Shown piece after piece: positions 48,204-58,722 of a stretch of DNA of 64,000 nt. Position 1 is the first letter of the stretch. Each line of letters opens with the position of its first letter. The position numbers and the translations under genes are program-made. Source of the stretch: Flavobacterium microcysteis (GTDB lineage Bacteria; Bacteroidota; Bacteroidia; Flavobacteriales; Flavobacteriaceae); assembly GCF_006385255.1 (NCBI RefSeq), contig NZ_VFJE01000056.1, positions 248,001-312,000 of the forward strand. The letters run 5' to 3'. The notes under the pieces are model-generated. The model was given only the letters and a program-made list of their open reading frames with translations. It ran no database searches and was not told where the DNA came from.

Positions 48204-51086
48204 ATGTCTGAAGAAAGAGTAATAAGAATAAACAAGGTTTTAAGGGAATTGAATATTTCGCTGGATAGAGCCGTTGACTATCTTAAGGATAGGGGTATTG
48301 CTATTGATGCAAACCCAAACGCAAAAATATCTGACAAGGAATATGATATTCTGCAAAGTCAATTTGCTGGCGATAAGGGGAGAAAAGAGGCTTCAAAAGA
48401 AGTTGGGGAAGAGAAAAGAAAAGAAAAAGAGGCATTGCGTGTTGAAAGAGAGCGTGAAATAGAGGAGAAACGCAAACAAGAAGAAGAACGCCAACGTCAA
48501 GAAGTTATCAAAGCTAAGGCTGTATTGAGCGGTCCTAAGCAAGTGGGGAAAATCGATTTGGAACAAAAAGCTCCTGCGACTGAACCAGCACCAAAAGCCA
48601 CTGAGCCAACTCTTGCTCCAGAAAAACCTGCTGAACCTGTAAAAGAAACTGTTGAAAAACAAGAGGTTGCTGCTCCGGTTGAAACACCAAAGCCGCCTGT
48701 AGAAGTTGCTAAGGAAGAAGCGAAGCCTGAAGTTGTGAAGGCAGTAGAGAAAGTAGAGAAAAAAGAAACGGTTGTGCCAAAAGCGGAAACTAAGGATGCT
48801 AATGAGCAGCCAGTTGTTGAAGAGGCAATAGCGACTCAGTATCAGAAATTGACAGGAACTACTTTTACGGGCCAGACAATTGACTTGTCTCAATTTAACA
48901 AGCCTAAAAAGAAGAAAGAAGATCCGAAGCCGGCTCCAAACAGACCGGGAACTCCTGGTGCTGCTGGTGCTAATGCAAACAACAACAATAATAAGAATAA
49001 AAGGAAAAGAATTCCTGGAAAACCTGGAACTCCGCAAGGAGGTGGGCAGCAAGGTCAACAGACTGGAAATGGTCCTCGTCCGGGTGGTGGCAATAACGTG
49101 GGCGGAAATAACGCAAACAGAAATGCCAGACCAGGGTTTAATAAAGGTAACAGACCTGCTGTTGTCGCAAAAGTTGAGCCGACAGAAGAAGAGGTTAAAA
49201 ACCAAATCAGAGAGACCTTAGAAAAACTCCAAGGAAAAGGGAATAAGTCTAAGGCGGCTAAATACAGAAGAGACAAAAGAGATACGCACCGTCAGAAATC
49301 TGATGACGAGCAAAGAGCATTAGAAGAAGGAAGCAAAACAATCAAGGTGACAGAATTCGTTACTGTAGGTGAAGTTGCAACTATGATGGATGTGCCAATT
49401 ACTAAAGTTATTGGTACGTGTATGGCTCTTGGAATCATGGTAACCATGAACCAGCGTTTGGATGCTGAGACTTTATCAATCGTAGCAGATGAATTTGGCT
49501 ATGACGTTGAATTTATTACAACTGATATTGAAGAAGCGCAGGAAATTGTTGAAGATAGAGAAGAAGACTTGGTGACAAGAGCTCCGATAGTTACAGTAAT
49601 GGGTCACGTTGACCACGGTAAAACTTCCCTGTTGGATTACATTCGTAAAGAAAACGTAATTGCTGGTGAATCTGGAGGAATCACGCAACACATTGGTGCT
49701 TATGCGGTGACTCTTGATAACGGACAGAAAATTACATTCCTTGATACTCCTGGTCACGAAGCGTTTACAGCGATGCGTGCGAGAGGTGCTCAAGTAACCG
49801 ATATTGCAATTATCGTAGCAGCAGCTGACGATGATATCATGCCGCAAACCAAAGAAGCAATCAGTCATGCTCAGGCAGCTGGTGTTCCAATGATTTTCGC
49901 AATTAACAAGATTGATAAGCCAGCAGCTAACCCTGAAAAAATCAAGGAGCAATTGGCGGGAATGAACTTATTGGTTGAAGATTGGGGTGGAAAATACCAG
50001 TCACATGATATCTCAGCTAAAGTTGGTACCGGAGTTAAAGATCTTTTGGAAAAAGTGTTACTTGAAGCAGAAATCCTTGACTTAAAAGCCAACCCTTCTA
50101 AACCAGCAGTAGGTACTGTTGTAGAAGCGCAGCTGGATAAAGGTAGAGGTTATGTGACTACAATCTTGGTTCAGGCCGGAACATTAAAAGTAGGTGACTA
50201 CGTATTGGCTGGTAAAAACCACGGTAAGGTTAAGGCAATGTATGATGAAAGAGGAAATGCGGTTAAAGAAGCAGGTCCTTCAACGCCAATCTCGATTCTT
50301 GGTTTGGATGGCGCGCCAACAGCTGGTGACAAGTTCAACGTTTTTGAAGATGAAAGAGAAGCGAAGCAAATTGCAGCTAAGAGAACACAATTGATCCGTG
50401 AGCAATCTGCCAGAACTAAGAAACATACAACTCTTGCAGAACTTGGAAGAAGAATTGCATTAGGTCAGTTTAAAGAATTGAATATTATCATCAAGGGAGA
50501 CGTTGACGGTTCTGTTGAAGCATTGGCGGATTCATTCTCTAAACTATCTACTGAAGAAATCGAAATCAAGATCATTCATAAAGGTGTTGGTGCGATTACA
50601 GAAACTGATGTTAACTTGGCTTCTGCGTCTGATGCGATTATTATCGGATTTAACGTTAGACCTTCAGGTAATGCGAAGCAATTGGCAGAGAAAGAAGAAA
50701 TCGATATCCGTAACTACTCAATCATCTATGATGCAATTGACGACCTGAAAGATGCGATGGAAGGAATGCTTTCTCCTGAAATGAAAGAAGAAATTACCGG
50801 TACTGCAGAAATTCGTGAAACATTCAAAATTTCTAAAGTGGGTACGATTGCAGGATGTATGGTTACTGACGGAAAAATCTTCAGAAGTTCTAGAATCCGC
50901 TTAATCCGTGACGGAGTAGTTATCTACACTGGCGAATTGACAGCCTTGAAACGTTTCAAAGATGATGTTAAAGAAGTGTCGAAAGGATATGATTGCGGTA
51001 TCCAAATCAAAGGTTATAATGACATCGAACAGATGGATATTATCGAAGCCTTCCAGGAAGTTGCAGTTAAGAAGAAACTGAAATAA
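48204..51086 (+). CDS. infB: Translation initiation factor IF-2
   Basis: 960 residues. A short helical N-terminus ([13 protein letters not shown]) is followed by a low-complexity region to about residue 390: a Glu/Lys/Arg-rich coil, Pro/Ala/Glu-rich stretch and Gly/Asn/Pro-rich stretch. The GTPase starts near 466 with G1 [13 protein letters not shown]2 G-G-I-T-Q-H-I-G, G3 D-T-P-G-H-E, G4 N-K-I-D-K. Domains II to IV end at K-K-K-L-K. It places fMet-tRNA on the 30S. The gene ends the operon and is followed by a strong terminator. Confidence 0.97.
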   Translation: MSEERVIRINKVLRELNISLDRAVDYLKDRGIAIDANPNAKISDKEYDILQSQFAGDKGRKEASKEVGEEKRKEKEALRVEREREIEEKRKQEEERQRQEVIKAKAVLSGPKQVGKIDLEQKAPATEPAPKATEPTLAPEKPAEPVKETVEKQEVAAPVETPKPPVEVAKEEAKPEVVKAVEKVEKKETVVPKAETKDANEQPVVEEAIATQYQKLTGTTFTGQTIDLSQFNKPKKKKEDPKPAPNRPGTPGAAGANANNNNNKNKRKRIPGKPGTPQGGGQQGQQTGNGPRPGGGNNVGGNNANRNARPGFNKGNRPAVVAKVEPTEEEVKNQIRETLEKLQGKGNKSKAAKYRRDKRDTHRQKSDDEQRALEEGSKTIKVTEFVTVGEVATMMDVPITKVIGTCMALGIMVTMNQRLDAETLSIVADEFGYDVEFITTDIEEAQEIVEDREEDLVTRAPIVTVMGHVDHGKTSLLDYIRKENVIAGESGGITQHIGAYAVTLDNGQKITFLDTPGHEAFTAMRARGAQVTDIAIIVAAADDDIMPQTKEAISHAQAAGVPMIFAINKIDKPAANPEKIKEQLAGMNLLVEDWGGKYQSHDISAKVGTGVKDLLEKVLLEAEILDLKANPSKPAVGTVVEAQLDKGRGYVTTILVQAGTLKVGDYVLAGKNHGKVKAMYDERGNAVKEAGPSTPISILGLDGAPTAGDKFNVFEDEREAKQIAAKRTQLIREQSARTKKHTTLAELGRRIALGQFKELNIIIKGDVDGSVEALADSFSKLSTEEIEIKIIHKGVGAITETDVNLASASDAIIIGFNVRPSGNAKQLAEKEEIDIRNYSIIYDAIDDLKDAMEGMLSPEMKEEITGTAEIRETFKISKVGTIAGCMVTDGKIFRSSRIRLIRDGVVIYTGELTALKRFKDDVKEVSKGYDCGIQIKGYNDIEQMDIIEAFQEVAVKKKLK

Positions 51087-51094
51087 TTCAAATA

Positions 51095-51126
51095 AAAAAA
51101 CCCGATGTGAAAGCATCGGGTTTTTT
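51095..51126 (+). terminator. Terminator after infB (bidirectional)
   Basis: AAACCCGATG (51098-51107) pairs with CATCGGGTTT (51114-51123), with a T run to 51126 and an A run on the other side, serving also the converging SPOR gene. Confidence 0.92.
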
Positions 51127-51144
51127 GTTGTTTATCGTTTTAAT

Positions 51145-51534
51145 CTATTTGCTAGGCTTTATAAGTAGCGCATTTGGATACTTTTTCTTTAGGTCGCCCA
51201 AGTTGCGTTCCGCTTCAATTTTGGTCTTAAAATTGCCAATCCATACTTTGTAGGTTGGTGTATTGAATACGATCGTACCATCTAGGGTTTTGAACTCCTT
51301 TTTGAAATCCTGAAGCATTTTTTTAGCGTTCTCGCTGTCGCCATTAAAAATCTGGATTTTATACCTCTCATTTACTGTTAAAGAAGAGTTGATTTTGCGC
51401 TTTTCATTGAGCAATTGCTCAAATTTTGGGTCCTGTGTGACCTTAATATTTTTTTCTTGTGAATGGGCAGGAATTGTTAAAAATGCTATGAAAGAAGCAT
51501 TTATGAACAGGGATTTCGGACTTAAAATTCTCAT
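51145..51534 (-). CDS. Exported SPOR-domain protein
   Basis: The ATG at 51534 gives 129 residues with a signal peptide (MRILSPKSLFINASFIAFL...AHSQ). The upstream start at 51555 adds seven residues before it. The C-terminal ~75 residues form a SPOR-like domain: Y-K-I-Q-I-F-N-G-D, a helix with K-K-M-L-Q-D-F, T-Y-K-V-W-I-G-N-F-K-T-K-I-E-A-E-R-N-L and K-Y-P-N-A-L-L-I-K-P. SPOR domains bind denuded peptidoglycan glycans, often at the division septum. No partner enzyme is adjacent. Converges on infB. Confidence 0.88.
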   Translation of the reverse strand: MRILSPKSLFINASFIAFLTIPAHSQEKNIKVTQDPKFEQLLNEKRKINSSLTVNERYKIQIFNGDSENAKKMLQDFKKEFKTLDGTIVFNTPTYKVWIGNFKTKIEAERNLGDLKKKYPNALLIKPSK

Positions 51535-51635
51535 AATGAAGTTAATTTTGTACAAATGTAATATTTCTGTTTTTAACCAAATCTAAAAAAATTATTTAGA
51601 ATTAGTATAAATTGGTATTTAAGACTTATTTAAGG

Positions 51636-51666
51636 TTTTGAGAATAGTTCATAAGTCGTATTTTTG
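51636..51666 (+). promoter_or_regulatory. Promoter of the act-cox operon (TTTTG-N18-TATTTTTG)
   Basis: TTTTG (51636-51640) and TATTTTTG (51659-51666) are separated by 18 bases, a good Bacteroidota promoter. Expected start near 51673 gives a leader of about 83 bases before actA. Confidence 0.7.
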
Positions 51667-51755
51667 TGCAAGTTTTAAAGAACGTATTGATTTTTCTCGT
51701 TATTTTCTTAGAAGAAAAAACCATACCAAAAATTAGTCGATAATCATTTTTAAAT

Positions 51756-53081
51756 ATGAAAAAGGTGGGTAACCATAATTCGATTTCAAGAATATTACTG
51801 TTCAGTTTAGCGCTAATGCTAACATTTTCCGTTTCATCTTTTGCTCAAGATCCAGCTGCTCCAGCTGCCGCGGCCGCAGCTCCTGCTGCAGGTGCTGGCG
51901 ATGCTGCTGCTGGTAAAGCGCTTTTTAATGCCAACTGTGCTGCGTGTCACAAATTAGACGCAAAGATGACAGGTCCGGCTTTGAGAGGCGTGACTGAAAG
52001 ACATGATAAAAAATGGCTTCATGCTTGGATTAAAGATAGCCAGGCAATGATTAAAGCTGGTGATGCTGCTGCAGTAAAAGTTTTTAACGAAAACAACAAG
52101 TCAGTAATGACTGCATTCCCTCAGTTGTCTGATGCTGATATTGATAATATCTTGGCATATACTTCTGAGCCAAAAGCTGAGCCAAAAGTAGCTGTTGGAA
52201 CTGCTTCAGATGGTGGTGGAATGGAACAAGGGGGTGTTGGTGTTTCTAACAATGTAATCCTTGGTGTGTTAGCTCTTGTTATGGCGATGCTTGTAGTGAT
52301 GTTGTTCTTGGTGAACAATGTTCTTGGCAAGATTGCTAAAGCAAACGGAGTTGAACCAATTAAGAAAGAGCCTACTATTCCAATCTGGATTGCTTTTGCT
52401 AGAAACCAATTCTTGGTTTTGGTTACTGTAATCTTCCTGATGCTTGCCAGCGGATATTTTATCTATGGTTATCTGATGCAGGTTGGTGTTGATCAAGGTT
52501 ATCAGCCAATCCAGCCAATCCACTATTCTCACAAAATTCACGCTGGTGATAACGGTATTGACTGTAAATATTGCCACTCTTCTGCAAGAGTTAGTAAAAC
52601 TGCGGGTATTCCTTCTTTGAATGTTTGTATGAACTGTCACAAGAATATCTCAGAAGTTGCTGAAACTACTGCAACTCCAGAGCACAGCAAAGCGTTCTAT
52701 GATGGAGAAATCCAAAAGCTTTATGATGCTGTAGGTTGGGATAAGACAACTCAAAAATATACTGGAAAAACACAGCCTGTAAAATGGATTAGAATTCATA
52801 ACCTTCCTGATTTTGTTTATTTCAACCACTCTCAGCACGTTTCAGTTGCTGGTGTTGAATGTCAGACTTGTCACGGTCCTGTTGAAACATTTGAACTTAT
52901 GGAGCAGCATGCGCCTCTTACAATGGGATGGTGTGTGGATTGCCACCGCAAGACAGATGTTAAGATGGAAGGTAATGCATACTATGAAAAAATCCATGCT
53001 GAGCTTGCTAAGAAGTATGGTAAAGACAAACTTACTGCCGCTGAAATGGGCGGTCTAGAATGCGGTAAGTGTCACTATTAA
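51756..53081 (+). CDS. actA: Alternative complex III subunit ActA, six-heme cytochrome c
   Basis: 441 residues. A signal/anchor (to about residue 30), then an Ala/Pro-rich linker and a single-heme cytochrome c domain (C-A-A-C-H at 61-65), two membrane helices (about 168-190 and 216-240), then a multiheme domain with C-K-Y-C-H (270-274), C-M-N-C-H (291-295), C-Q-T-C-H (369-373), C-V-D-C-H (393-397) and C-G-K-C-H (436-440). That is six CxxCH sites. ActA carries electrons from the Fe-S subunit side to an acceptor cytochrome in quinol:electron-acceptor oxidoreductase (complex III replacement). First gene of the operon; actB follows after 31 bases. Confidence 0.93.
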   Translation: MKKVGNHNSISRILLFSLALMLTFSVSSFAQDPAAPAAAAAAPAAGAGDAAAGKALFNANCAACHKLDAKMTGPALRGVTERHDKKWLHAWIKDSQAMIKAGDAAAVKVFNENNKSVMTAFPQLSDADIDNILAYTSEPKAEPKVAVGTASDGGGMEQGGVGVSNNVILGVLALVMAMLVVMLFLVNNVLGKIAKANGVEPIKKEPTIPIWIAFARNQFLVLVTVIFLMLASGYFIYGYLMQVGVDQGYQPIQPIHYSHKIHAGDNGIDCKYCHSSARVSKTAGIPSLNVCMNCHKNISEVAETTATPEHSKAFYDGEIQKLYDAVGWDKTTQKYTGKTQPVKWIRIHNLPDFVYFNHSQHVSVAGVECQTCHGPVETFELMEQHAPLTMGWCVDCHRKTDVKMEGNAYYEKIHAELAKKYGKDKLTAAEMGGLECGKCHY

Positions 53082-53112
53082 TCAATTATTAAGAAGCTAA
53101 TATATATATACG

Positions 53113-56100
53113 ATGTCATCAAACAAAAAATACTGGAAAAGTGTTGAAGAACTAAACGATAATAGTTCTATTGTTGAGACGCTCAGAAATAACGAGTTCG
53201 CGGAGCCAATTCCGGTGGAGGAGTTTTTAGGAGACAAAGAATCATTATCAGCAACATCAACATCACGTCGTGATTTCTTAAAATATGTAGGATTTAGTAC
53301 AGCGGCTGCATCGTTAGCAGCTTGTGAAGGTCCGGTAATTAAATCGATTCCTTACGTAGTACAGCCGGAAGAAATTATCCCAGGTGTTGCAGATTATTAT
53401 GCAACGACTATGGCTGACGGTTTTGATTTTGCTAATGTCTTGATCAAAACACGTGAAGGTCGTCCGATTAAAGTTGAAAACAATATAGTTGACGGAGTAA
53501 AGCTTAGTGCTAACGCAAGAGTTCATGCTTCCGTTCTTTCTTTATACGATAGTACTCGTCTAAAACAACCTAAAATTGCAAACAAGGATGCTTCTTGGTC
53601 TGATGTTGATGCAAAAGTTAAGGCGAGCTTAAACGATGCAAAAGCAAATGGAGGTCAGGTAGTGTTGCTTACCGGAACAATGGCAAGTCCATCTACTGAT
53701 AAGTTAATTGCTGAATTCATTGCAAAAAATCCTTCTGCAAAACATATAGTTTATGATGCGGTTTCTGAATCAAATGCTTTGGATGCTTTCCAAATGGCAT
53801 ATGGAGAAAGAGCTTTGGCAGATTACGATTTTTCTAAATCAGAAGTAATCGTTTCTGTAGGAGCAGATTTCTTAGGAGACTGGCAAGGTGGAGGATTTGA
53901 CTCAGGATATGCAAAAGGGCGTGTTCCGAAAAACGGAAAAATGTCTAAGCACATCCAATTGGAGTCAAATATGTCTTTATCAGGTGCAAATGCTGATAAG
54001 CGTATCCCATTGACAACTACTGACCAAAAACATGCTTTGGTTAAAATATATAATATCATTACGGGTGCTTCTGTTGGAACTCAAAAAATTGCAAGAGAAG
54101 AAGACGTGATGAAAGCAGCACAGCAGCTTAAATCTGCAGGATCAAAAGGAGTTTTGGTTTCTGGTTTGGATGATTTAAATGCACAATTGCTAGTGTTTGC
54201 AATCAACAATGCATTGAAATCTGAAGCATTCAATCCTTCTGGTGCTAGATTGACTAGAAAAGGTGATGCTAAAGCAGTTGCTCAATTAGTAGCTGATATG
54301 AAAGCAGGAAGTGTTCATACTTTGATTATGAATGGTGTGAACCCAGTTTACACACTTGCAGCTTCAAAAGATTTTGCTGAAGGCTTGAAAAAAGTAAAAT
54401 TATCTGTAGCTTTCTCTTTGAAAAAAGATGAAACAGCTATTCTTTCTTCAATTGCTGCTCCAGCACCTCACTACTTAGAATCTTGGGGAGATGTTACAAT
54501 TTCTAAAGGAAATTACAGCATCATGCAGCCAACGATTCGTCCTTTATTCGATTCAAGACAATTCCAAGAAGCTTTATTGCTTTGGTCTGATAATTCTACA
54601 TCTTATTACGATTACCTAAAAGCTGTTGGTTCTTCAATCGCTTCAGGAACAACTTGGAACAAATTAGTTCATGATGGTGTGTATGCTACGCCTGTAACTG
54701 CTGTTTCTGGTGGTAATGCAGATTTCGCTAAGGCGGCTTCTGATTTGGCTCAGGCTAAAAAGCAAGGTGAATTCGAATTATTGCTTTATACTAAAACCGG
54801 AATGGGAGATGGCCAGCAGGCTAACAACCCATGGTTGCAAGAATTCCCGGATCCGATTACACGTGTTTCATGGGATAACTATGTAACAGTTTCCAGAGCT
54901 GATGCTGAAAAATTAGGCTTAGAAAACTACAACGTAGCAAACGGTGGTTTGAACGGAAGTTATGTTTCTATTGAAGTTGGCGGAGCAAAATTGGACAAAG
55001 TTCCGGTAATCATCCAGCCAGGTCAGGCAGTGGGAACAATCGCTGTAGCTTTAGGTTATGGTCGTAAAGAATCATTAAAAGAAGAAATGCAGGTAGGTGT
55101 TAATGCCTACACATTATATGCAAACTCTAATGCAAACCAGGGTGCGAAAATCACTAAAGTTAGTGGTGATCACGAATTCGCTTGCGTTCAGTTGCAAAGA
55201 ACATTGATGGGTAGAGGAGATATCCTTAAGGAAACAACTCTTAGCACATTCAACGATCCTAAAGTTGATGCTAGTGTTTGGAATCCTGCTCCAATGGTTT
55301 CGTTAGACCACAACCCTGTTAAGGCAAACACTGTTGACTTATGGGAGTCGTTTGACAGATCAGTTGGACACCACTTTAAATTATCTATTGACTTGAATTC
55401 ATGTACAGGTTGTGGTGCTTGCGTCATTGCTTGTCATGCTGAAAATAACGTTCCTGTTGTTGGAAAAGCTGAAGTTAGAAGAAGCCGTGATATGCACTGG
55501 TTGCGTATTGACAGATACTATTCTTCTGAAGAGACTTTCGCAAAAGACAACGAGAAAAAAGAAGGATTCGAAGGATTGTTCGGAGATAAAGGATCTCTTG
55601 GAGGATTTGGAGAAATGGAACACCCTTCAGATAACCCTCAGGTAGCATTCCAGCCGGTAATGTGTCAGCACTGTAACCACGCTCCTTGTGAAACTGTTTG
55701 TCCAGTTGCGGCAACTTCACACGGACGTCAGGGACAAAACCACATGGCTTACAACAGATGTGTTGGAACTCGTTACTGTGCTAACAACTGTCCGTACAAA
55801 GTACGTCGTTTCAACTGGTTCTTGTACAACAAAAACTCTGAGTTTGATTACCACATGAATGACGATTTAGGTCGTATGGTATTGAATCCTGATGTAGTTG
55901 TTCGTTCAAGAGGGGTTATGGAAAAATGTTCATTCTGTATCCAGTCAACTCAAGCTGTCATCTTGAAAGCGAAGAGAGAAGGAAGACCGGTGAAAGAAGG
56001 AGAATTCAATGATGCTTGTGCTTGTTCTGCAGCATGTACTTCTGGATCTATGGTGTTTGGAGATGTAAATGAGAAAGAAAGTCCTGTTGCTAAATTAGAG

Positions 56101-56184
56101 CAAGACCCAAGAATGTATCATTTGCTAGAGCATGTTGGAACAAAACCTAATGTATTCTATCAAGTAAAAGTTAGAAATACCTAG
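53113..56184 (+). CDS. actB: Alternative complex III subunit ActB (Fe-S/molybdopterin-like)
   Basis: 1023 residues. A twin-arginine motif S-R52-R53-D-F-L-K and a following hydrophobic stretch with lipobox L-A-A-C71 predict Tat export of a folded Fe-S lipoprotein. Residues of about 80-720 resemble a molybdopterin oxidoreductase scaffold without an obvious cofactor-ligand Cys. From about 755 are ferredoxin-type clusters: C-T-G-C-G-A-C-V-I-A-C, C-Q-H-C-N-H-A-P-C-E-T-V-C-P, C-V-G-T-R-Y-C-A-N-N-C-P and C-S-F-C-I...C-A-C-S-A-A-C. Together with ActC it takes electrons from menaquinol. Gap to actC: 36 bases. Confidence 0.95.
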   Translation: MSSNKKYWKSVEELNDNSSIVETLRNNEFAEPIPVEEFLGDKESLSATSTSRRDFLKYVGFSTAAASLAACEGPVIKSIPYVVQPEEIIPGVADYYATTMADGFDFANVLIKTREGRPIKVENNIVDGVKLSANARVHASVLSLYDSTRLKQPKIANKDASWSDVDAKVKASLNDAKANGGQVVLLTGTMASPSTDKLIAEFIAKNPSAKHIVYDAVSESNALDAFQMAYGERALADYDFSKSEVIVSVGADFLGDWQGGGFDSGYAKGRVPKNGKMSKHIQLESNMSLSGANADKRIPLTTTDQKHALVKIYNIITGASVGTQKIAREEDVMKAAQQLKSAGSKGVLVSGLDDLNAQLLVFAINNALKSEAFNPSGARLTRKGDAKAVAQLVADMKAGSVHTLIMNGVNPVYTLAASKDFAEGLKKVKLSVAFSLKKDETAILSSIAAPAPHYLESWGDVTISKGNYSIMQPTIRPLFDSRQFQEALLLWSDNSTSYYDYLKAVGSSIASGTTWNKLVHDGVYATPVTAVSGGNADFAKAASDLAQAKKQGEFELLLYTKTGMGDGQQANNPWLQEFPDPITRVSWDNYVTVSRADAEKLGLENYNVANGGLNGSYVSIEVGGAKLDKVPVIIQPGQAVGTIAVALGYGRKESLKEEMQVGVNAYTLYANSNANQGAKITKVSGDHEFACVQLQRTLMGRGDILKETTLSTFNDPKVDASVWNPAPMVSLDHNPVKANTVDLWESFDRSVGHHFKLSIDLNSCTGCGACVIACHAENNVPVVGKAEVRRSRDMHWLRIDRYYSSEETFAKDNEKKEGFEGLFGDKGSLGGFGEMEHPSDNPQVAFQPVMCQHCNHAPCETVCPVAATSHGRQGQNHMAYNRCVGTRYCANNCPYKVRRFNWFLYNKNSEFDYHMNDDLGRMVLNPDVVVRSRGVMEKCSFCIQSTQAVILKAKREGRPVKEGEFNDACACSAACTSGSMVFGDVNEKESPVAKLEQDPRMYHLLEHVGTKPNVFYQVKVRNT

Positions 56185-56220
56185 TCATAAATAATTAATT
56201 AAGAAACAAGATAAAGGATT

Positions 56221-57624
56221 ATGTCGTCTCATTACGAAGCACCCATTAGAAAACCTTTAGTTATAGGTGATAAATCTTATCACGATGTAACAGTAGATGT
56301 AGCTGCACCTGTTGAAGGTAGAGCTAACAAACAATGGTGGATTGTATTTTCAATCGCCTTAGTTGCATTCCTTTGGGGAATGGGCTGTATTATATACACT
56401 ATCTCTACTGGTATTGGTTCATGGGGATTAAATAAAACAATTGGATGGGCTTGGGATATCACTAACTTCGTTTGGTGGGTTGGTATCGGTCACGCAGGAA
56501 CGTTGATTTCCGCAGTACTTTTATTATTCCGTCAAAAATGGAGAATGGCGATTAACCGTTCTGCAGAAGCAATGACCATCTTCTCGGTTGTACAAGCGGG
56601 TCTTTTCCCAATCATTCACATGGGTCGTCCATGGTTAGGGTACTGGGTATTGCCAATCCCAAACCAGTTCGGGTCACTATGGGTTAACTTTAACTCTCCG
56701 TTACTTTGGGACGTATTCGCGATTTCTACGTATCTTTCTGTATCATTGGTTTTCTGGTGGACAGGTTTACTTCCGGATTTCGCAATGCTTAGAGACAGAG
56801 CAATCACTCCTTTTACAAAAAGAATTTATTCAATCTTGAGCTTCGGTTGGAGCGGTAGAGCAAAAGACTGGCAACGTTTCGAAGAAGTATCTTTGGTTCT
56901 TGCAGGTTTGGCAACGCCACTTGTACTTTCTGTACACACGATCGTATCTTTTGACTTCGCAACATCCGTAATTCCAGGATGGCACACTACAATCTTCCCT
57001 CCATACTTCGTTGCTGGAGCGGTATTCTCAGGATTCGCAATGGTAAACACCCTGCTTATCATCATGAGAAAAGTTTCTAACCTTGAAGCTTATATCACAC
57101 TACAACATATCGAATTGATGAACATCGTAATCATGATTACAGGTTCTATCGTTGGTGTAGCTTATATCACTGAGTTGTTCGTTGCATGGTATTCAGGTGT
57201 TGAATACGAACAATATGCATTCTTGAACAGAGCAACAGGTCCTTACGCTTGGGCTTACTGGGCGATGATGACATGTAACGTATTCTCTCCTCAGTTCATG
57301 TGGTTCAAAAAATTAAGAACAAGTATCATGTTCTCTTTCGTTATCTCGATTGTGGTAAACATCGGTATGTGGTTTGAACGTTTCGTAATTATCGTAACTT
57401 CATTACACAGAGATTACCTTCCATCTTCTTGGACAATGTTCTCACCAACATTCGTTGATATTGGAATATTTGTCGGAACAATCGGTTTCTTCTTTGTATT
57501 ATTCTTGTTATATGCTAGATCTTTCCCTGTGATTGCTCAAGCGGAGGTTAAGACAATCTTGAAATCTTCTGGAGAAAACTATAAAAAACAAAGAGAAGAA
57601 AATAAACATTCACACCATGAGTAA
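56221..57624 (+). CDS. actC: Alternative complex III subunit ActC (NrfD/PsrC-like membrane protein)
   Basis: 467 residues with about ten membrane helices. The NrfD-type quinol subunit pattern is visible ([33 protein letters not shown]). It binds menaquinol on the periplasmic side and is paralogous to ActF. The 3' end overlaps actD by 8 bases. Confidence 0.95.
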   Translation: MSSHYEAPIRKPLVIGDKSYHDVTVDVAAPVEGRANKQWWIVFSIALVAFLWGMGCIIYTISTGIGSWGLNKTIGWAWDITNFVWWVGIGHAGTLISAVLLLFRQKWRMAINRSAEAMTIFSVVQAGLFPIIHMGRPWLGYWVLPIPNQFGSLWVNFNSPLLWDVFAISTYLSVSLVFWWTGLLPDFAMLRDRAITPFTKRIYSILSFGWSGRAKDWQRFEEVSLVLAGLATPLVLSVHTIVSFDFATSVIPGWHTTIFPPYFVAGAVFSGFAMVNTLLIIMRKVSNLEAYITLQHIELMNIVIMITGSIVGVAYITELFVAWYSGVEYEQYAFLNRATGPYAWAYWAMMTCNVFSPQFMWFKKLRTSIMFSFVISIVVNIGMWFERFVIIVTSLHRDYLPSSWTMFSPTFVDIGIFVGTIGFFFVLFLLYARSFPVIAQAEVKTILKSSGENYKKQREENKHSHHE

Positions 57625-58141
57625 TAAAGTTATATACGCTATTTATAATGATGATGACGTGCTTATGGATGCCGTTAAGAAAACACGTGCAGCTCATCAC
57701 CATATTGAAGAAGTTTTCACGCCTTTTCCAGTTCACGGATTGGACAAAGCAATGGGAATATCTCCAACTCGATTAGCAATCTGCGCTTTCTTATACGGAT
57801 TAGTAGGTCTTTCTGTAGCAACAACAATGATGAACTACATCATGATTTCTGACTGGCCTCAGGATATCGGTGGAAAGCCAAGTTTTAGCTATATCGAAAA
57901 CATGCCGGCTTTCGTTCCGGTTATGTTCGAGATGACCGTTTTCTTTGCTGCCCACTTAATGGTAATCACATTCTACATGAGAAGTAGATTGTGGCCATTC
58001 AAAAAAGCAGAAAACCCAGATGTGAGAACTACAGACGATCACTTTTTGATGGAAGTTGCAGTTCATGGAGACGAGAATGAATTAGTTACATTCTTTCAAA
58101 ATACTGGAGCAGTAGAAGTTAAAGTAATAGAAAAGCATTAA
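57617..58141 (+). CDS. actD: Alternative complex III subunit ActD (DUF3341)
   Basis: 174 residues, beginning with a small soluble domain (I-Y-A-I-Y-N-D-D-D-V-L-M-D-A-V) and then two membrane helices (about 53-75 and 97-120) with H-G-L-D-K-A-M-G-I and F-V-P-V-M-F-E-M-T-V-F-F-A-A. This matches the DUF3341 subunit that packs near ActB/ActC. It overlaps actC by 8 bases and is 8 bases from actE. Confidence 0.93.
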   Translation: MSNKVIYAIYNDDDVLMDAVKKTRAAHHHIEEVFTPFPVHGLDKAMGISPTRLAICAFLYGLVGLSVATTMMNYIMISDWPQDIGGKPSFSYIENMPAFVPVMFEMTVFFAAHLMVITFYMRSRLWPFKKAENPDVRTTDDHFLMEVAVHGDENELVTFFQNTGAVEVKVIEKH

Positions 58142-58149
58142 GAGTAGAT

Positions 58150-58695
58150 ATGAAAAGTTTATATAAAATAACACTTTTAGTAGGAATCGCGATAACAGCA
58201 GTTTCTTGTCACAACAAGAAAAAGCCAAATTATCAATACTTTCCTAACATGTATGAATCAGTAGGCTACGAAACCTATTCTGAGTCTGGTGCTTTTAAAG
58301 ATGGAAAAGAAGGGCAATTGCCTGCAAAAGGATCAATTCCAAGAGGTTTTGAACCTTATGAATATGAAAATTCAACAGCTGGTTACGAATTGGCTAAAGC
58401 CAATCTAAAATCTCCATTGGATTCAATCGCTAGAAATTCTGATAAAGGAGCTAAGCTATTTGCAATCTACTGTGCAATTTGCCACGGAGAAAAAGGAGAT
58501 GGAAAAGGAAACCTTGTAAAAAGAGAGAAATTCTTAGGGGTTCCTAGCTATGCTGATAGAGTTATTACAGAGGGAAGTGTTTTCCACGTTGAGACTTATG
58601 GATTGAATGCAATGGGTTCTCATGCGAATCAATTAACTGCTCAAGAGCGTTGGATGGTTGCAGCTTATGTGATGAAACTAAAAAGTGAATTATAA
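58150..58695 (+). CDS. actE: Alternative complex III subunit ActE, monoheme cytochrome c lipoprotein
   Basis: 181 residues with a lipoprotein signal (lipobox A-V-S-C, about Cys20) and one heme site, C-A-I-C-H, near residues 111-115, followed by a distal Met ligand candidate (N-A-M-G-S, around 157). It is the mobile-side cytochrome of the complex, passing electrons on toward the oxidase. Gap to actF 27 bases. Confidence 0.93.
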   Translation: MKSLYKITLLVGIAITAVSCHNKKKPNYQYFPNMYESVGYETYSESGAFKDGKEGQLPAKGSIPRGFEPYEYENSTAGYELAKANLKSPLDSIARNSDKGAKLFAIYCAICHGEKGDGKGNLVKREKFLGVPSYADRVITEGSVFHVETYGLNAMGSHANQLTAQERWMVAAYVMKLKSEL

Positions 58696-58722
58696 TTGTA
58701 GAACAAACTGATCTTAATAGAT

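Noticed and set aside
48393-49205. 270-residue antisense frame opposite infB
   Set aside because: A low-complexity shadow of the Lys/Glu/Pro-rich IF-2 N-terminal region (Phe/Leu-rich).
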